Of a stretch of 64,000 nucleotides of DNA, positions 16,695 through 23,822 are shown in pieces; position 1 is the first letter of the stretch, and each line of letters begins with the position of its first letter. Source of the stretch: an uncultured Prevotella sp. (GTDB lineage: Bacteria > Bacteroidota > Bacteroidia > Bacteroidales > Bacteroidaceae). The notes below the pieces were generated by a model. The model saw nothing but the letters and a program-made list of their open reading frames with translations. It was not told the DNA's origin and did not search any database. The stretch lies in contig URUK01000004.1 of NCBI GenBank assembly GCA_900551055.1, positions 1-64,000 of the forward strand, read 5' to 3'. The position numbers were made by a program, and so were the translations under genes.

Positions 16695-17885
16695 ATGGAA
16701 TTTTTAGACATAAACGGCGTGAGCCAGCTATGGGAAAAGGCGAAGGGCACTTTCGCGCTCAGGGCGGCCGAGGTTAAGGCGACGGGAGCCACAACAAGCA
16801 CAAGCATATTACCTGGTATATACCCGAGGGCAGGCGACACTGTCACGTTCAGCGGCCTTCGGTTGAACGCAAACTTGACATTAAGCCTGCTGGGAAATGT
16901 GACACGGGGCACGGGCCATACGATGGCATCGGTCGGGACATACTCCGTGACGCTGAACGGGATGGTGACACGGGAGAATTTGGCGGCGCAGGCCCAGGGA
17001 GGCGGCTGGACATTTCAAATGCTTACAGCCGTCAGCGACAAGCTTGACGAGCTGTTTCCCGACGGCGTGTGGGGTCCGAAGACGGGCGTGGTGTACGAGG
17101 CGGAAGGGAGATACTTCGTGCGCGACGGCGACGGCGACTATCTCAAGGAGTGCGCCACGCTGGAGGAGGCATACAGGGAGGCCGGCGGCCTGCCGGAACA
17201 GGCTGTTCCGCTGCGCATAGTGCACACGGACTTCAATATGAAAGCACACGGCGAGATAGTGCTGTCGTTGCCGAGGGCGGCGTTCGAGCACGGCGGCCTG
17301 ACGGACATTGCCGGGAACTACGGGCTGGCGGTGTTCCGCTGGCTGCCGAGGCGCAGGACGAAGTACGAGTACTTGTCGGAAAGCACCGCCGGAAAACACC
17401 GGATAATACGCAAGGGTTTCTGGGCGAGGGCGGTGACGGCACCAATCGAAAATGGCAGTCCGTTCGTGCAGTTCCAGATAAGCGGCGACTACGGTTACAA
17501 CAACGACAACGAGAACTTTTCCGGCTATCCGAGAGGCGTCAAGGATTATTGGATTGGGACGGACATGTCCGAAGTGAGGCAGTATTTCTTCGACAACTAC
17601 GTGGTGAAAAACACGAGCGGGAGCATGCACATAAAGAACGGGCAGAGAAGTTTGACGGCACGCGAGGAAAACAAGAGGACGGTTTGCTTCGCGAAATGGG
17701 GCTTCGCCCTTTGCGAAAAGGATAGCGGAAAGATTGTGTCGGACATAGCGCCGTTCAAAATCGGCTTTTTCCAGAACTGCTACAAGGCTGCCGGCGACGG
17801 CGAGAACCATTCGTACATAGACGATAGCGTGGTAGCCGGGCTGACGGCAAGCCATGTGGGCATAGTGCCGATGAACAGGTATTAA
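16695..17885 (+). CDS. Putative tail fibre / adhesin protein
   Basis: 396 residues. The N-terminal docking motif MEFLDINGVSQLWEKAKGTF parallels that of the fibre at 12916. The rest is Gly- and aromatic-rich, beta-like, with no enzyme motif (for example ISGDYGYNNDNENFSGYPRG). It is separated from the other fibre genes by cassette 1, which suggests the cassette was inserted into a once continuous fibre cluster. Confidence 0.68.
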   Translation: MEFLDINGVSQLWEKAKGTFALRAAEVKATGATTSTSILPGIYPRAGDTVTFSGLRLNANLTLSLLGNVTRGTGHTMASVGTYSVTLNGMVTRENLAAQAQGGGWTFQMLTAVSDKLDELFPDGVWGPKTGVVYEAEGRYFVRDGDGDYLKECATLEEAYREAGGLPEQAVPLRIVHTDFNMKAHGEIVLSLPRAAFEHGGLTDIAGNYGLAVFRWLPRRRTKYEYLSESTAGKHRIIRKGFWARAVTAPIENGSPFVQFQISGDYGYNNDNENFSGYPRGVKDYWIGTDMSEVRQYFFDNYVVKNTSGSMHIKNGQRSLTAREENKRTVCFAKWGFALCEKDSGKIVSDIAPFKIGFFQNCYKAAGDGENHSYIDDSVVAGLTASHVGIVPMNRY

Positions 17886-17932
17886 AATCAGGAGGGAAGG
17901 AGCAAGGAGGAGAAAGGGCATAAAAAACCTTC

Positions 17933-18002
17933 GAGCCATGCGCCCAAAGGTATATAAGACGAGCCATACGCCCAAACTTTACATAAGGTGAGCCATACGC
18001 CC
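17933..18002 (+). repeat. Three GAGCCATRCGCCC repeats
   Basis: GAGCCATGCGCCC at 17933 and GAGCCATACGCCC at 17961 and 17990, spaced 28 and 29 bases, each followed by an AT-rich stretch (AAAGGTATATAAG, AAACTTTACATAAG). They lie in the gene-free gap 17886-18191 before the lysis genes. They could be operator sites for the lysis operon. From 18064 the gap continues with a GGGAGNNCT 9-base-period tract. Confidence 0.75.
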
Positions 18003-18191
18003 TTACCTTTATGGAGACAAAGATACGAAAAAAAAACGGAAACAACAAGGGTGAAGGATGAAAAATTAAAAAAATGGGAGTAATGGGAATGCTGGGAGAG
18101 CCGGGAGGACTGGGAGTGCCGGGAGGACTGGGACTGATGCAATTCATAATGCACAATTCATAATGAAGAATATGAGTATAAATAATCGGCG

Positions 18192-18788
18192 ATGACAGGG
18201 AACGGAGTGAACGGGATGAACACGGGGACGAGAACCATGGGACTGCTGCTGATGGGCAACGAACTGGTGGCGATAATCTATGACGCACGGTGGCTGATGC
18301 TGGTTATAACAGCATGCGTGGTGGCCGACTTCAGATACGGCTGGGGCGAGAGCCACAAACGGTACGCCAAGGCGAAAGACAAGGGCGACAAGATTGTGAT
18401 GTCGCAGTACAGGTGGCGAACGTCGAGGGCTGTGCGGCGGACGGTGAACAAGTTGGTGGACTACCTGATATGGGTGTGCCTGGGGATGTTCACGGGATAT
18501 GCCATACTGAAACCTCTCGGCGCAGACTACACGCTCGGAGGTATTGTCGCCACGACAATAGCCGTTGGCTGCGAGGCGAAGTCTTTTATCGGACACTTCT
18601 TTTACCTTCACGGCGTGAGGATTGAAGAAAAGAGCGTGAAGGGCTTTCTCCGGGCTTTTGTCGTGGCGTTCGCCAAGAGGAAGGACAAGGACATCGGCGA
18701 GGCCCTGGAAGATGCTATGGAAGGTGACAGCCCAGAAGCCCCCTCCCAGCCTCACCGAGGGGAGGGGAAAGGGAAGCAGACGGGTTGA
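18192..18788 (+). CDS. Putative holin
   Basis: 198 residues with about three membrane helices: WLMLVITACVVADFRYGW, YLIWVCLGMFTGYAILKPLG and GGIVATTIAVGCEAKSFIGH. The length and a charged C-terminal tail fit the phage holin family found beside endolysins in Bacteroidetes phages. It precedes the GH24 endolysin by 67 bases. The last residues (EAPSQPHRGEGKGKQTG) come from a palindromic repeat that extends the frame. Of the possible ATGs, 18192 is the first; inner ones at residues 9 and 16 are equally possible. Confidence 0.72.
   Translation: MTGNGVNGMNTGTRTMGLLLMGNELVAIIYDARWLMLVITACVVADFRYGWGESHKRYAKAKDKGDKIVMSQYRWRTSRAVRRTVNKLVDYLIWVCLGMFTGYAILKPLGADYTLGGIVATTIAVGCEAKSFIGHFFYLHGVRIEEKSVKGFLRAFVVAFAKRKDKDIGEALEDAMEGDSPEAPSQPHRGEGKGKQTG
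18738..18768. repeat. GC-rich palindromic repeat at the end of the holin gene
   Basis: CCCCCTCCCAGCCTCACCGA followed by GGGGAGGGG. It supplies the last coding residues of the holin. Confidence 0.8.
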
Positions 18789-18855
18789 CAAGTCAACGAG
18801 TGAACAACCGCATAACCGTACCCCAAAAAACATACTACCGTAAAATAAAACAGGA

Positions 18856-19281
18856 ATGAAGGCAAGTGAATTATTGATAGAGAAGATAAAGGAGTTCGAG
18901 GGGTACTCGAACACGGCTTACCGCTGCGCCGCAGGTGTATGGACTTGCGGCTGGGGGCACGTAAGGGGCGTGACGGCCACGACGACTTGCGTAAGGAGCG
19001 AGGCTGAACGGTGGCTGAAGGAAGACCTTGCGCCGGTGGAGGCATACGTCGGCACCATCGGGCAAGTGAGGACGCAGGGGCAGTTTGACGCGCTGGTGGA
19101 CTTCGCGTATAATCTTGGTGTCGGGAGTTTGAGGTCGTCAACCTTGCTGAGGAAGATAAAAGAGGGAGCATCCACGGAGGACATACAGGAGCAGTTTAGA
19201 AGATGGGTGTATGCCGGCGGCAAGGTGATGAAAGGACTGGTGAAGAGAAGGGAGTGGGAAGCGCAACGGTGGGCGGAATAA
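18856..19281 (+). CDS. Endolysin, GH24 lysozyme
   Basis: 141 residues, a full T4-type lysozyme (muramidase) that cuts the MurNAc-GlcNAc bond of the cell wall. Near the start IKEFEGY carries the catalytic Glu, followed by the GVWTCGWGH signature with the family's Gly-Trp-Gly-His core. The C-terminal part shows DALVDFAYNLGVGSLRSSTL and KRREWEAQRW, typical of the family. No signal peptide is seen, so release depends on the holin upstream. Confidence 0.93.
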   Translation: MKASELLIEKIKEFEGYSNTAYRCAAGVWTCGWGHVRGVTATTTCVRSEAERWLKEDLAPVEAYVGTIGQVRTQGQFDALVDFAYNLGVGSLRSSTLLRKIKEGASTEDIQEQFRRWVYAGGKVMKGLVKRREWEAQRWAE

Positions 19282-19350
19282 AAAGACAAGCAAGCCCCCA
19301 CCCTGCCTCACCATAGTAGAGAGGACTGGGAGAACCGGGAGGACTGGGAA

Positions 19351-19416
19351 TAAGCGGCGGAGCACGGACTGGGCGGAACGTGCCGTGACTTGATAATGGC
19401 CGTGCCGAGCCGCTTA
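19351..19416 (+). terminator. Hairpin after the endolysin gene
   Basis: TAAGCGGC (19351-19358) pairs with GCCGCTTA (19409-19416), with an inner GCACGG/CCGTGC stem (19362-19367 and 19400-19405). It lies between the endolysin and the left flank of cassette 2. Confidence 0.6.
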
Positions 19417-19467
19417 CTTCTTTCCGAAATGGAAATAAGTGACCGGTGCAGGAATTGCAACCGTCGC

Positions 19468-19500
19468 AAGGCGCTCTTTGACATCGTGGGTTGCCGTTAC
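19468..19500 (+). repeat. Left flank of cassette 2
   Basis: The first 23 bases (AAGGCGCTCTTTGACATCG plus TGGG) are identical to 15577-15599. The following TTGCCGTTA makes it an imperfect inverted match to the hairpin at 21057-21093 (GACATATGGGTCGCCGCTTA on the minus strand). Confidence 0.78.
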
Positions 19501-19523
19501 AGTGCAAACAAATATGTTAAATA

Positions 19524-19555
19524 TTTGGTTTCAATCAATTAAATACTTATCTTTG
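19524..19555 (+). promoter_or_regulatory. Promoter of the toxin-antitoxin-chaperone cassette
   Basis: -33 TTTG at 19524-19527, 20-base spacer, -7 box TATCTTTG at 19548-19555. Both boxes fit the Bacteroidota consensus. Confidence 0.8.
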
Positions 19556-19586
19556 CAACGGGAAAATTTAACCTATAAGTAAAATT

Positions 19587-20141
19587 GTGGATATTATAGA
19601 GATTTATCCAGACCATTTATTCAGCATAAAAAATGACGGCGAGGAATTAAATGAATATCAAAACATATTCAAGAGGTTGTCTGACAAGGACACGGTGCTT
19701 GAGTTCTTCAAGGCAAACGAGTGTTATTTGAAAAACGATTTTTGGGGGAAATACGGACTTTCACCCGAAAATGCGGCGGCAAGCGTCATTGAGGATGTGT
19801 ATGAACTTGAACAATATATAGAGGACTTGTGCAAGCATTCACAATGCAACACTCGTCCAGACCTTGATGATTACTTCAAATATCTTGACGGGCAGTATGC
19901 TTATGAATTGGAATATATACCAATGAAAGGTTATGGGAGTTATTCCCCTACTTTTGTGCGCATATACGCCTTGAAAATACAACCGAATGTATATGTAATT
20001 GTGTACGGAGGCTTGAAATTAGCCAAGAAGATAAAAGACTCGCCTGTGCTGAAAGACAATGTGATGTCGCGCATCGACACCGCCCGCCGCTTTTTGCATG
20101 AAATAGGCGTATCAGATGAAGGTGATTTGAAAATGATGTAA
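19587..20141 (+). CDS. Toxin of a toxin-antitoxin-chaperone system (HigB/RelE-like, putative)
   Basis: 184 residues, first gene of a three-gene operon. The N-terminal half is acidic and helical; the C-terminal half (FVRIYALKIQPNVYVIVYGG, LKLAKKIKDSP, VMSRIDTARRFLHEIG) has the strand-strand-Lys pattern of RelE/HigB-type proteins linked to XRE antitoxins. It starts with GTG (MDIIEIYPDHLF). The gene order toxin, XRE antitoxin, SecB-like chaperone is that of known TAC systems. The toxin activity is inferred from context. Confidence 0.68.
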   Translation: MDIIEIYPDHLFSIKNDGEELNEYQNIFKRLSDKDTVLEFFKANECYLKNDFWGKYGLSPENAAASVIEDVYELEQYIEDLCKHSQCNTRPDLDDYFKYLDGQYAYELEYIPMKGYGSYSPTFVRIYALKIQPNVYVIVYGGLKLAKKIKDSPVLKDNVMSRIDTARRFLHEIGVSDEGDLKMM

Positions 20142-20155
20142 AATAACGACAGAAT

Positions 20156-20596
20156 ATGGCATCCAATTTAGAAAAGCTCAAGAAGGTGGCAAAGTCCCAA
20201 TCCAAAGAGGACTTGGCTTATGCCGCATACCGCCGGGAGAACAGCGGATGGTTGAAAAAATCGGCCATGTTGTCGCTTGCAGTGGAACAACTGCTCAAGG
20301 ATAAGGGCATGAGCAAGCAAGTTTTTGCCGAGAAACTTGGCGTAACGCCTCCGCAAGTAACAAAACTGCTTAGCGGCAAAGAAAATCTTGGCCTCAAGAC
20401 CATCGCCCATATGGAGGAAGTCTTAGGCGAGGAGATTATAAGCGTGCCGCTAATGCGCAGAAAATGCTTCGTAACATTTGAAGTGTCGACAAGTACTGAC
20501 GAGAACATGGCCACACTCCCCTATGGAAAACCGTCTTATGCCTACAACAGTACGGAAGTTCACTCTAAATGGGCACAGCTTGACGAAGCTATTTAA
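20156..20596 (+). CDS. XRE-family antitoxin with C-terminal extension (HigA-like)
   Basis: 146 residues. A helix-turn-helix (DKGMSKQVFAEKLGVTPPQ, VTKLLSGKENLGLKTIAHME) is followed by a tail of about 40 residues (KCFVTFEVSTSTDENMATLP) not needed for DNA binding. In TAC systems such a tail is the chaperone-addiction region that makes the antitoxin depend on the SecB-like partner, which is the next gene 12 bases on. It probably also represses the cassette promoter at 19524. Confidence 0.78.
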   Translation: MASNLEKLKKVAKSQSKEDLAYAAYRRENSGWLKKSAMLSLAVEQLLKDKGMSKQVFAEKLGVTPPQVTKLLSGKENLGLKTIAHMEEVLGEEIISVPLMRRKCFVTFEVSTSTDENMATLPYGKPSYAYNSTEVHSKWAQLDEAI

Positions 20597-20608
20597 AAAA
20601 TCACAGAA

Positions 20609-21031
20609 ATGGACAACATACAATACAGGTTACAAAATTTTGATTTACCCCGGTTCAATATCCGCTTAGAGAACTACGGTGCGAAATCAAAGACAAAGAT
20701 AGGGACAAACATCGCATTCGCCTACAACAAGGACAAGTGCGTGGTTAAAAGTTCCGTGTTCATAGAAATGTCACAAGACGATAAAGAATTTCTTGTGATG
20801 CAGATGGACGCCTATGTTGAAATCAGGGAAAGTTCCGCAAAACAGATGATGACTGAAAAAGGCATTTGCCTGCCGCGCTTTCTCCAATGTCAGTTTGCAT
20901 CTTTCTGCTACGGTGCTCTTAGAGGTGTGATGTATTTGAAAACTTTGAATACGCCATTGCAGAACGTAATCCTTCCGCCATTGGAACTGCACAATGTCAT
21001 AAAAAATGACATCATTATATCCCTTGAATAA
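20609..21031 (+). CDS. SecB-like chaperone of a toxin-antitoxin-chaperone system
   Basis: 140 residues. It reads like a SecB-fold protein: strand-rich N-terminus (IGTNIAFAYNKDKCVVKSSV, EFLVMQMDAYVEI), then the family-like CYGALRGVMYLKTLNTP and NVILPPLELHNVI, which match the SecB region ending in LPP. In TAC systems such a protein holds the antitoxin folded; in one described case (CmdTAC) the chaperone senses phage capsid. The gene lies third in the operon. The SecB relation is by pattern and needs a profile search. Confidence 0.72.
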   Translation: MDNIQYRLQNFDLPRFNIRLENYGAKSKTKIGTNIAFAYNKDKCVVKSSVFIEMSQDDKEFLVMQMDAYVEIRESSAKQMMTEKGICLPRFLQCQFASFCYGALRGVMYLKTLNTPLQNVILPPLELHNVIKNDIIISLE

Positions 21032-21056
21032 GGAAATACAACATTTAACAACGCAT

Positions 21057-21093
21057 AAGCGGCGACCCATATGTCAAGGGCTGCCGCTTTTTT
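21057..21093 (+). terminator. Right flank of cassette 2, terminator
   Basis: AAGCGGC (21057-21063) pairs with GCCGCTT (21083-21089), T-rich after. The loop GACCCATATGTCAAGG is an imperfect inverted copy of the left-flank motif GACATCGTGGG. Confidence 0.75.
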
Positions 21094-21112
21094 ATTGGTT
21101 AAAATTAAAGAT

Positions 21113-21520
21113 ATGAATAGAGTGAGAGGTTTGCTGGCGTGTGCGGTGCTGACGCTGCTGTTCGGATGCACAACAGCGAAGTACGTGCCGGTGCCGTCGG
21201 TGAGCGTTGACAGCGTGTACGTTGACAGGTGGCTACGGGATAGCGTGTACCTGCATGACAGCGTGTTCGTCAACCAGTGGACGCAGGGCGATACGGTGTT
21301 TGTTGACAAGGTGGTGACAAGGTACAAATACAAAGACAGGTTGAGGCATGACACGGTGGCGGTTGTAAGGGCTGACAGTGTGCGAGTGCCCTACCCTGTC
21401 GAAAAAGACTTGGGCTGGTGGGAAAAGACGAGGCTTTACTCATTCCCCGTGCTCGTGGCGATGGTTGCAGTGCTGGCGTTCGTCGTGGTGTGGCTGGCTA
21501 TTAAACAGAAAAAGAAATAG
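21113..21520 (+). CDS. Putative one-piece spanin (lipoprotein with C-terminal membrane helix)
   Basis: 135 residues. A signal sequence with lipobox LTLLFGC (Cys19) would lipidate the protein to the outer membrane; a membrane helix at the end (FPVLVAMVAVLAFVVVWLAI, then KQKKK) anchors it in the inner membrane. Between them lies a stretch rich in Val, Asp and Ser repeats (SVYVDRW, SVYLHDSVFVNQW). This is the layout of unimolecular spanins such as T1 gp11, which join both membranes for the last lysis step. It is separated from holin and endolysin by cassette 2. The start at 21113 is preferred because upstream codons lie in the terminator. Confidence 0.75.
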   Translation: MNRVRGLLACAVLTLLFGCTTAKYVPVPSVSVDSVYVDRWLRDSVYLHDSVFVNQWTQGDTVFVDKVVTRYKYKDRLRHDTVAVVRADSVRVPYPVEKDLGWWEKTRLYSFPVLVAMVAVLAFVVVWLAIKQKKK

Positions 21521-21524
21521 GGGT

Positions 21525-21550
21525 ATTTGACGTTGTAGGGCTGACCGTAA
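21525..21550 (+). repeat. Left flank of cassette 3 (diverged)
   Basis: TTTGACGTTGTAGGGCTG matches the other left flanks (TTTGACATCGTGGGACTG) at 14 of 18 positions. It begins a few bases after the spanin stop. Confidence 0.6.
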
Positions 21551-21558
21551 AAAATAAA

Positions 21559-21612
21559 TACAATATTTCCCGGGAATTATATACAATATTTCGAATAAAT
21601 TATATATCTTTG
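21559..21612 (+). promoter_or_regulatory. Promoter and probable operators of cassette 3
   Basis: -7 box TATCTTTG at 21605-21612. Upstream, TACAATATTTC occurs twice (21559 and 21583, spacing 24), and the perfect palindrome TTCCCGGGAA lies at 21567-21576. These are likely binding sites for the XRE domain of the cassette's own second protein. Confidence 0.6.
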
Positions 21613-21623
21613 CGTCATATAAA

Positions 21624-21670
21624 AGCCCTTACGGCAATAAGGGCTAAAATGACAGACGGTGTGCCCGTCT
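21624..21670 (+). promoter_or_regulatory. Structured 5' leader with two hairpins
   Basis: AGCCCTTA/TAAGGGCT (8 bp, loop of 6; 21624-21645) and AGACGG/CCGTCT (21654-21670) fold in the leader just before the ATG at 21686. They could control translation or transcript stability of the first gene. Confidence 0.5.
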
Positions 21671-21685
21671 TAAAAATTAAATTTT

Positions 21686-22282
21686 ATGGCAACAAATTTA
21701 CATCAAATTTTCGAAAAACGAAAACGCATCACTAAAAAAGAGGCGTTAGAGTTGCTTAAAGATTGTTATGAAGGCATCTTTAAGGCGTATTACAATGGTT
21801 TGGCCAATTATAACGAAGAAGTCAGGATGACCATACCTGAAGCAAGTACAAGACTTGTCGGTCCTCTACTTAATGCAAAAATGACCGAGAGTTTTATTCT
21901 TGCGTTTCCCGATAATTGGAACAGGGGAAAATATGGAAGAATTATCTTCCGCTGGAACGGTGTACTCATGCTTATCAAGAAATTGAATAAAAATGACAAG
22001 CCGTCGTATATCCCTACAATACTTTCAAACTCCATAGTCAACCAATATCAGTTACCATTATTCCCTGACGATGAGGGCAAAGAAGAGCCAATATTGATAT
22101 TCGGATACACAAAAGACAGCTTTGGGGAACTTGTAAACCCGAGGATTGTCTTGTATGACGATGGGGTTCAATGGACAGCCTATATGGAGGACGGTATGAA
22201 TATGCCGAATGCCAATACAGGCACGCAGGAAATTGTTGTCCGCCTGAAAAAGAAAGAGACAGGAGAGAAGAAAGCAGAATAA
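21686..22282 (+). CDS. Partner protein of an XRE-ImmA/IrrE module, unknown
   Basis: 198 residues. No enzyme motif is seen. The middle and end (QLPLFPDDEGKEEPILIFGY, then PRIVLYDDGVQWTAYMEDG) look like the small proteins often encoded next to XRE-zincin proteins in bacteria and prophages; by analogy one of the two would be the toxin. It is the first gene of cassette 3, 51 bases before the metallopeptidase gene. The role is inferred from pairing only. Confidence 0.55.
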   Translation: MATNLHQIFEKRKRITKKEALELLKDCYEGIFKAYYNGLANYNEEVRMTIPEASTRLVGPLLNAKMTESFILAFPDNWNRGKYGRIIFRWNGVLMLIKKLNKNDKPSYIPTILSNSIVNQYQLPLFPDDEGKEEPILIFGYTKDSFGELVNPRIVLYDDGVQWTAYMEDGMNMPNANTGTQEIVVRLKKKETGEKKAE

Positions 22283-22333
22283 TAATTGGGCACACTGTCT
22301 GTTTTCAATAAATCTATTAAAGAGCAATGTCAT

Positions 22334-23389
22334 ATGAAATGTGAACAGCTAACATTCGCAAGGGAATACAGGGGATTGACGCAAACGGCACTTGCGGCAA
22401 AGGTAAAGGGGCTGTCGCAATCCAACCTGTCAAAATACGAGAAAGGGTTTGGTGGGCTGTCAGACAATATGCTTAATTTAGTTATGTCCACCCTTGACTT
22501 TCCGATGAAATTTCTCGACATAAGTATCGAGAACAAGGTGGACAGCAAGCATTACAGGAAACGAGCGACCATAACCGTCAAGACGCGTAACGAGATAGAC
22601 AGGACAATATCCTTGATAGCTTATTGCTTTGACTGGCTTAGTGAGTTTGTCGAGCTTCCGGATTATACATTCGATTATTACGACATTGACAATGGTATAA
22701 GCACCGAAGAACTCGCAACGTACATAAGGAACAAGTACAGACTTGGTGTATCCCCAATTCGTGGTATATGCAACTTCCTTGAACGCAACGGGGTATTCAT
22801 ATATATGTGGGATTGCCCGAATGAAGAGTTTGACGGCGTTTCCTTGATAACCGATGCCGGAAACCACCTTGTCATCGTGAACAGGAACAGGAGTAACGAC
22901 AGAATAAGGTTCACCCTTGTACATGAGTTAGGGCACATACTTATGCACGAAAGCCCTAATTACCCAGTATTCAGCAACAGGGACAAGGAGAAAGAAGCAA
23001 ATGCGTTTGCATCGGCGTTTCTTATACCTACGCAAATGGCAAAACGCAACTTGTCAAATGTAAAGTTAGGACAGCTGCCCGAGTTAAAAAAATATTGGCT
23101 TGTTTCAATGGCCTCGCTCTTGGAAAAGGCGAAAAATATCAATGCCATTACAGGGGATAAGTACAAGTCTATGAGGATGGAATTTAGCAGAAAGCACTGG
23201 AACAAGAAAGAACCATACGAAGTGCCTATTGACAGCCCTACTGTCTTTGAACAGGCATATATGCTGGTATCAGACACATTAGGATATTCAATCGACATGA
23301 TTTCAGAAAGCACAGGCTTGCCAAAGGATGTCTTGATAAAGATTTTCGGCAAATCGGCAAGGATAATATCATTAAAGCCACAATTATAA
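22334..23389 (+). CDS. XRE DNA-binding domain fused to ImmA/IrrE-type metallopeptidase
   Basis: 351 residues. An N-terminal helix-turn-helix (GLTQTALAAKVKGLSQSNLS, KYEKG) is followed by a ImmA/IrrE zincin with the active-site motif FTLVHELGHILMH (HELGH) and downstream NAFASAFLIPTQMA, the usual third-ligand region. Such fusions act as antitoxins or regulators that cleave or bind a partner; named defence pairs with this type of protein exist (for example RosmerTA), but membership is not shown here. The start at 22334 is preferred over an upstream TTG because it begins at the HTH. Confidence 0.82.
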   Translation: MKCEQLTFAREYRGLTQTALAAKVKGLSQSNLSKYEKGFGGLSDNMLNLVMSTLDFPMKFLDISIENKVDSKHYRKRATITVKTRNEIDRTISLIAYCFDWLSEFVELPDYTFDYYDIDNGISTEELATYIRNKYRLGVSPIRGICNFLERNGVFIYMWDCPNEEFDGVSLITDAGNHLVIVNRNRSNDRIRFTLVHELGHILMHESPNYPVFSNRDKEKEANAFASAFLIPTQMAKRNLSNVKLGQLPELKKYWLVSMASLLEKAKNINAITGDKYKSMRMEFSRKHWNKKEPYEVPIDSPTVFEQAYMLVSDTLGYSIDMISESTGLPKDVLIKIFGKSARIISLKPQL

Positions 23390-23408
23390 CAATTTTTATT
23401 TTGACAAC

Positions 23409-23442
23409 AAGCGGCAGTTCCACGACGATGGGGCTGCCGCTT
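23409..23442 (+). terminator. Right flank of cassette 3, hairpin
   Basis: AAGCGGCAG pairs perfectly with CTGCCGCTT (9 bp), loop TTCCACGACGATGGGG, almost identical to the hairpin at 16609. There is no long T run. Confidence 0.75.
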
Positions 23443-23686
23443 ATCTGTTATATTAAGGCTGAGAAATAGATGTATATTTAGATATAATAGATATGCCGAT
23501 AAGATATCGGTATATCGCAGGCTTATACCCTTTAACTGGTATCCTAATTAAAAAAATTAGAGACAGGAGTGTTGTTAATTTCGCAGATTAGAGAGAATTT
23601 AAAGGCCGGGAAAAAGTATAGCTGTGTGCAACAATGGCGACAGTTGGTTTGTAAAAAAATGATATAGGTGGTTAATGACAAAAATA
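23443..23686. other. Gene-free region with palindromes
   Basis: AT-rich, no convincing gene; an 84-residue minus frame here is rejected. It holds a 12-bp stem GATATGCCGATA/TATCGGTATATC (23490-23516, one G-T pair, loop of 3), and the left copy of a 22-base inverted repeat (23576-23597). Confidence 0.55.
23576..23597 (+). repeat. Left copy of a 22-bp inverted repeat around the lysogeny region
   Basis: TAATTTCGCAGATTAGAGAG plus AA. Its inverted partner at 24748-24769 matches at 21 of 22 positions. The pair encloses the membrane protein gene, the repressor gene and the operators. Confidence 0.8.
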
Positions 23687-23724
23687 AAACGTCACATGCA
23701 ATGGAGCATGTGGCGTTTCGTTTT
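23687..23724 (-). terminator. Terminator of the leftward lysogeny operon
   Basis: 13-bp stem, AAACGTCACATGC with GCATGTGGCGTTT (one G-T pair). On the minus strand the stem is followed by TTTTATTTTTG, fitting a terminator for the repressor/membrane protein operon. Confidence 0.65.
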
Positions 23725-23822
23725 AATGGCATGTGGCGTTTGTGGCAGTCACTGTTCATAGCCTCTCTTCGGTAATTTTTTTGATGTCGCCGCAGCAATG
23801 GACAAGTCCCATGCAGTCGCTT

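Noticed and set aside
12916..17885. Diversity-generating retroelement acting on fibre genes
   Set aside because: No reverse transcriptase and no template/variable repeat pair is seen.
17933..18002. CRISPR-like array
   Set aside because: Only three short units with AT-rich, non-unique gaps; no spacer pattern.
23544..23798. Minus-strand frame of 84 residues
   Set aside because: No protein-like pattern; it crosses a terminator hairpin and the inverted repeat.
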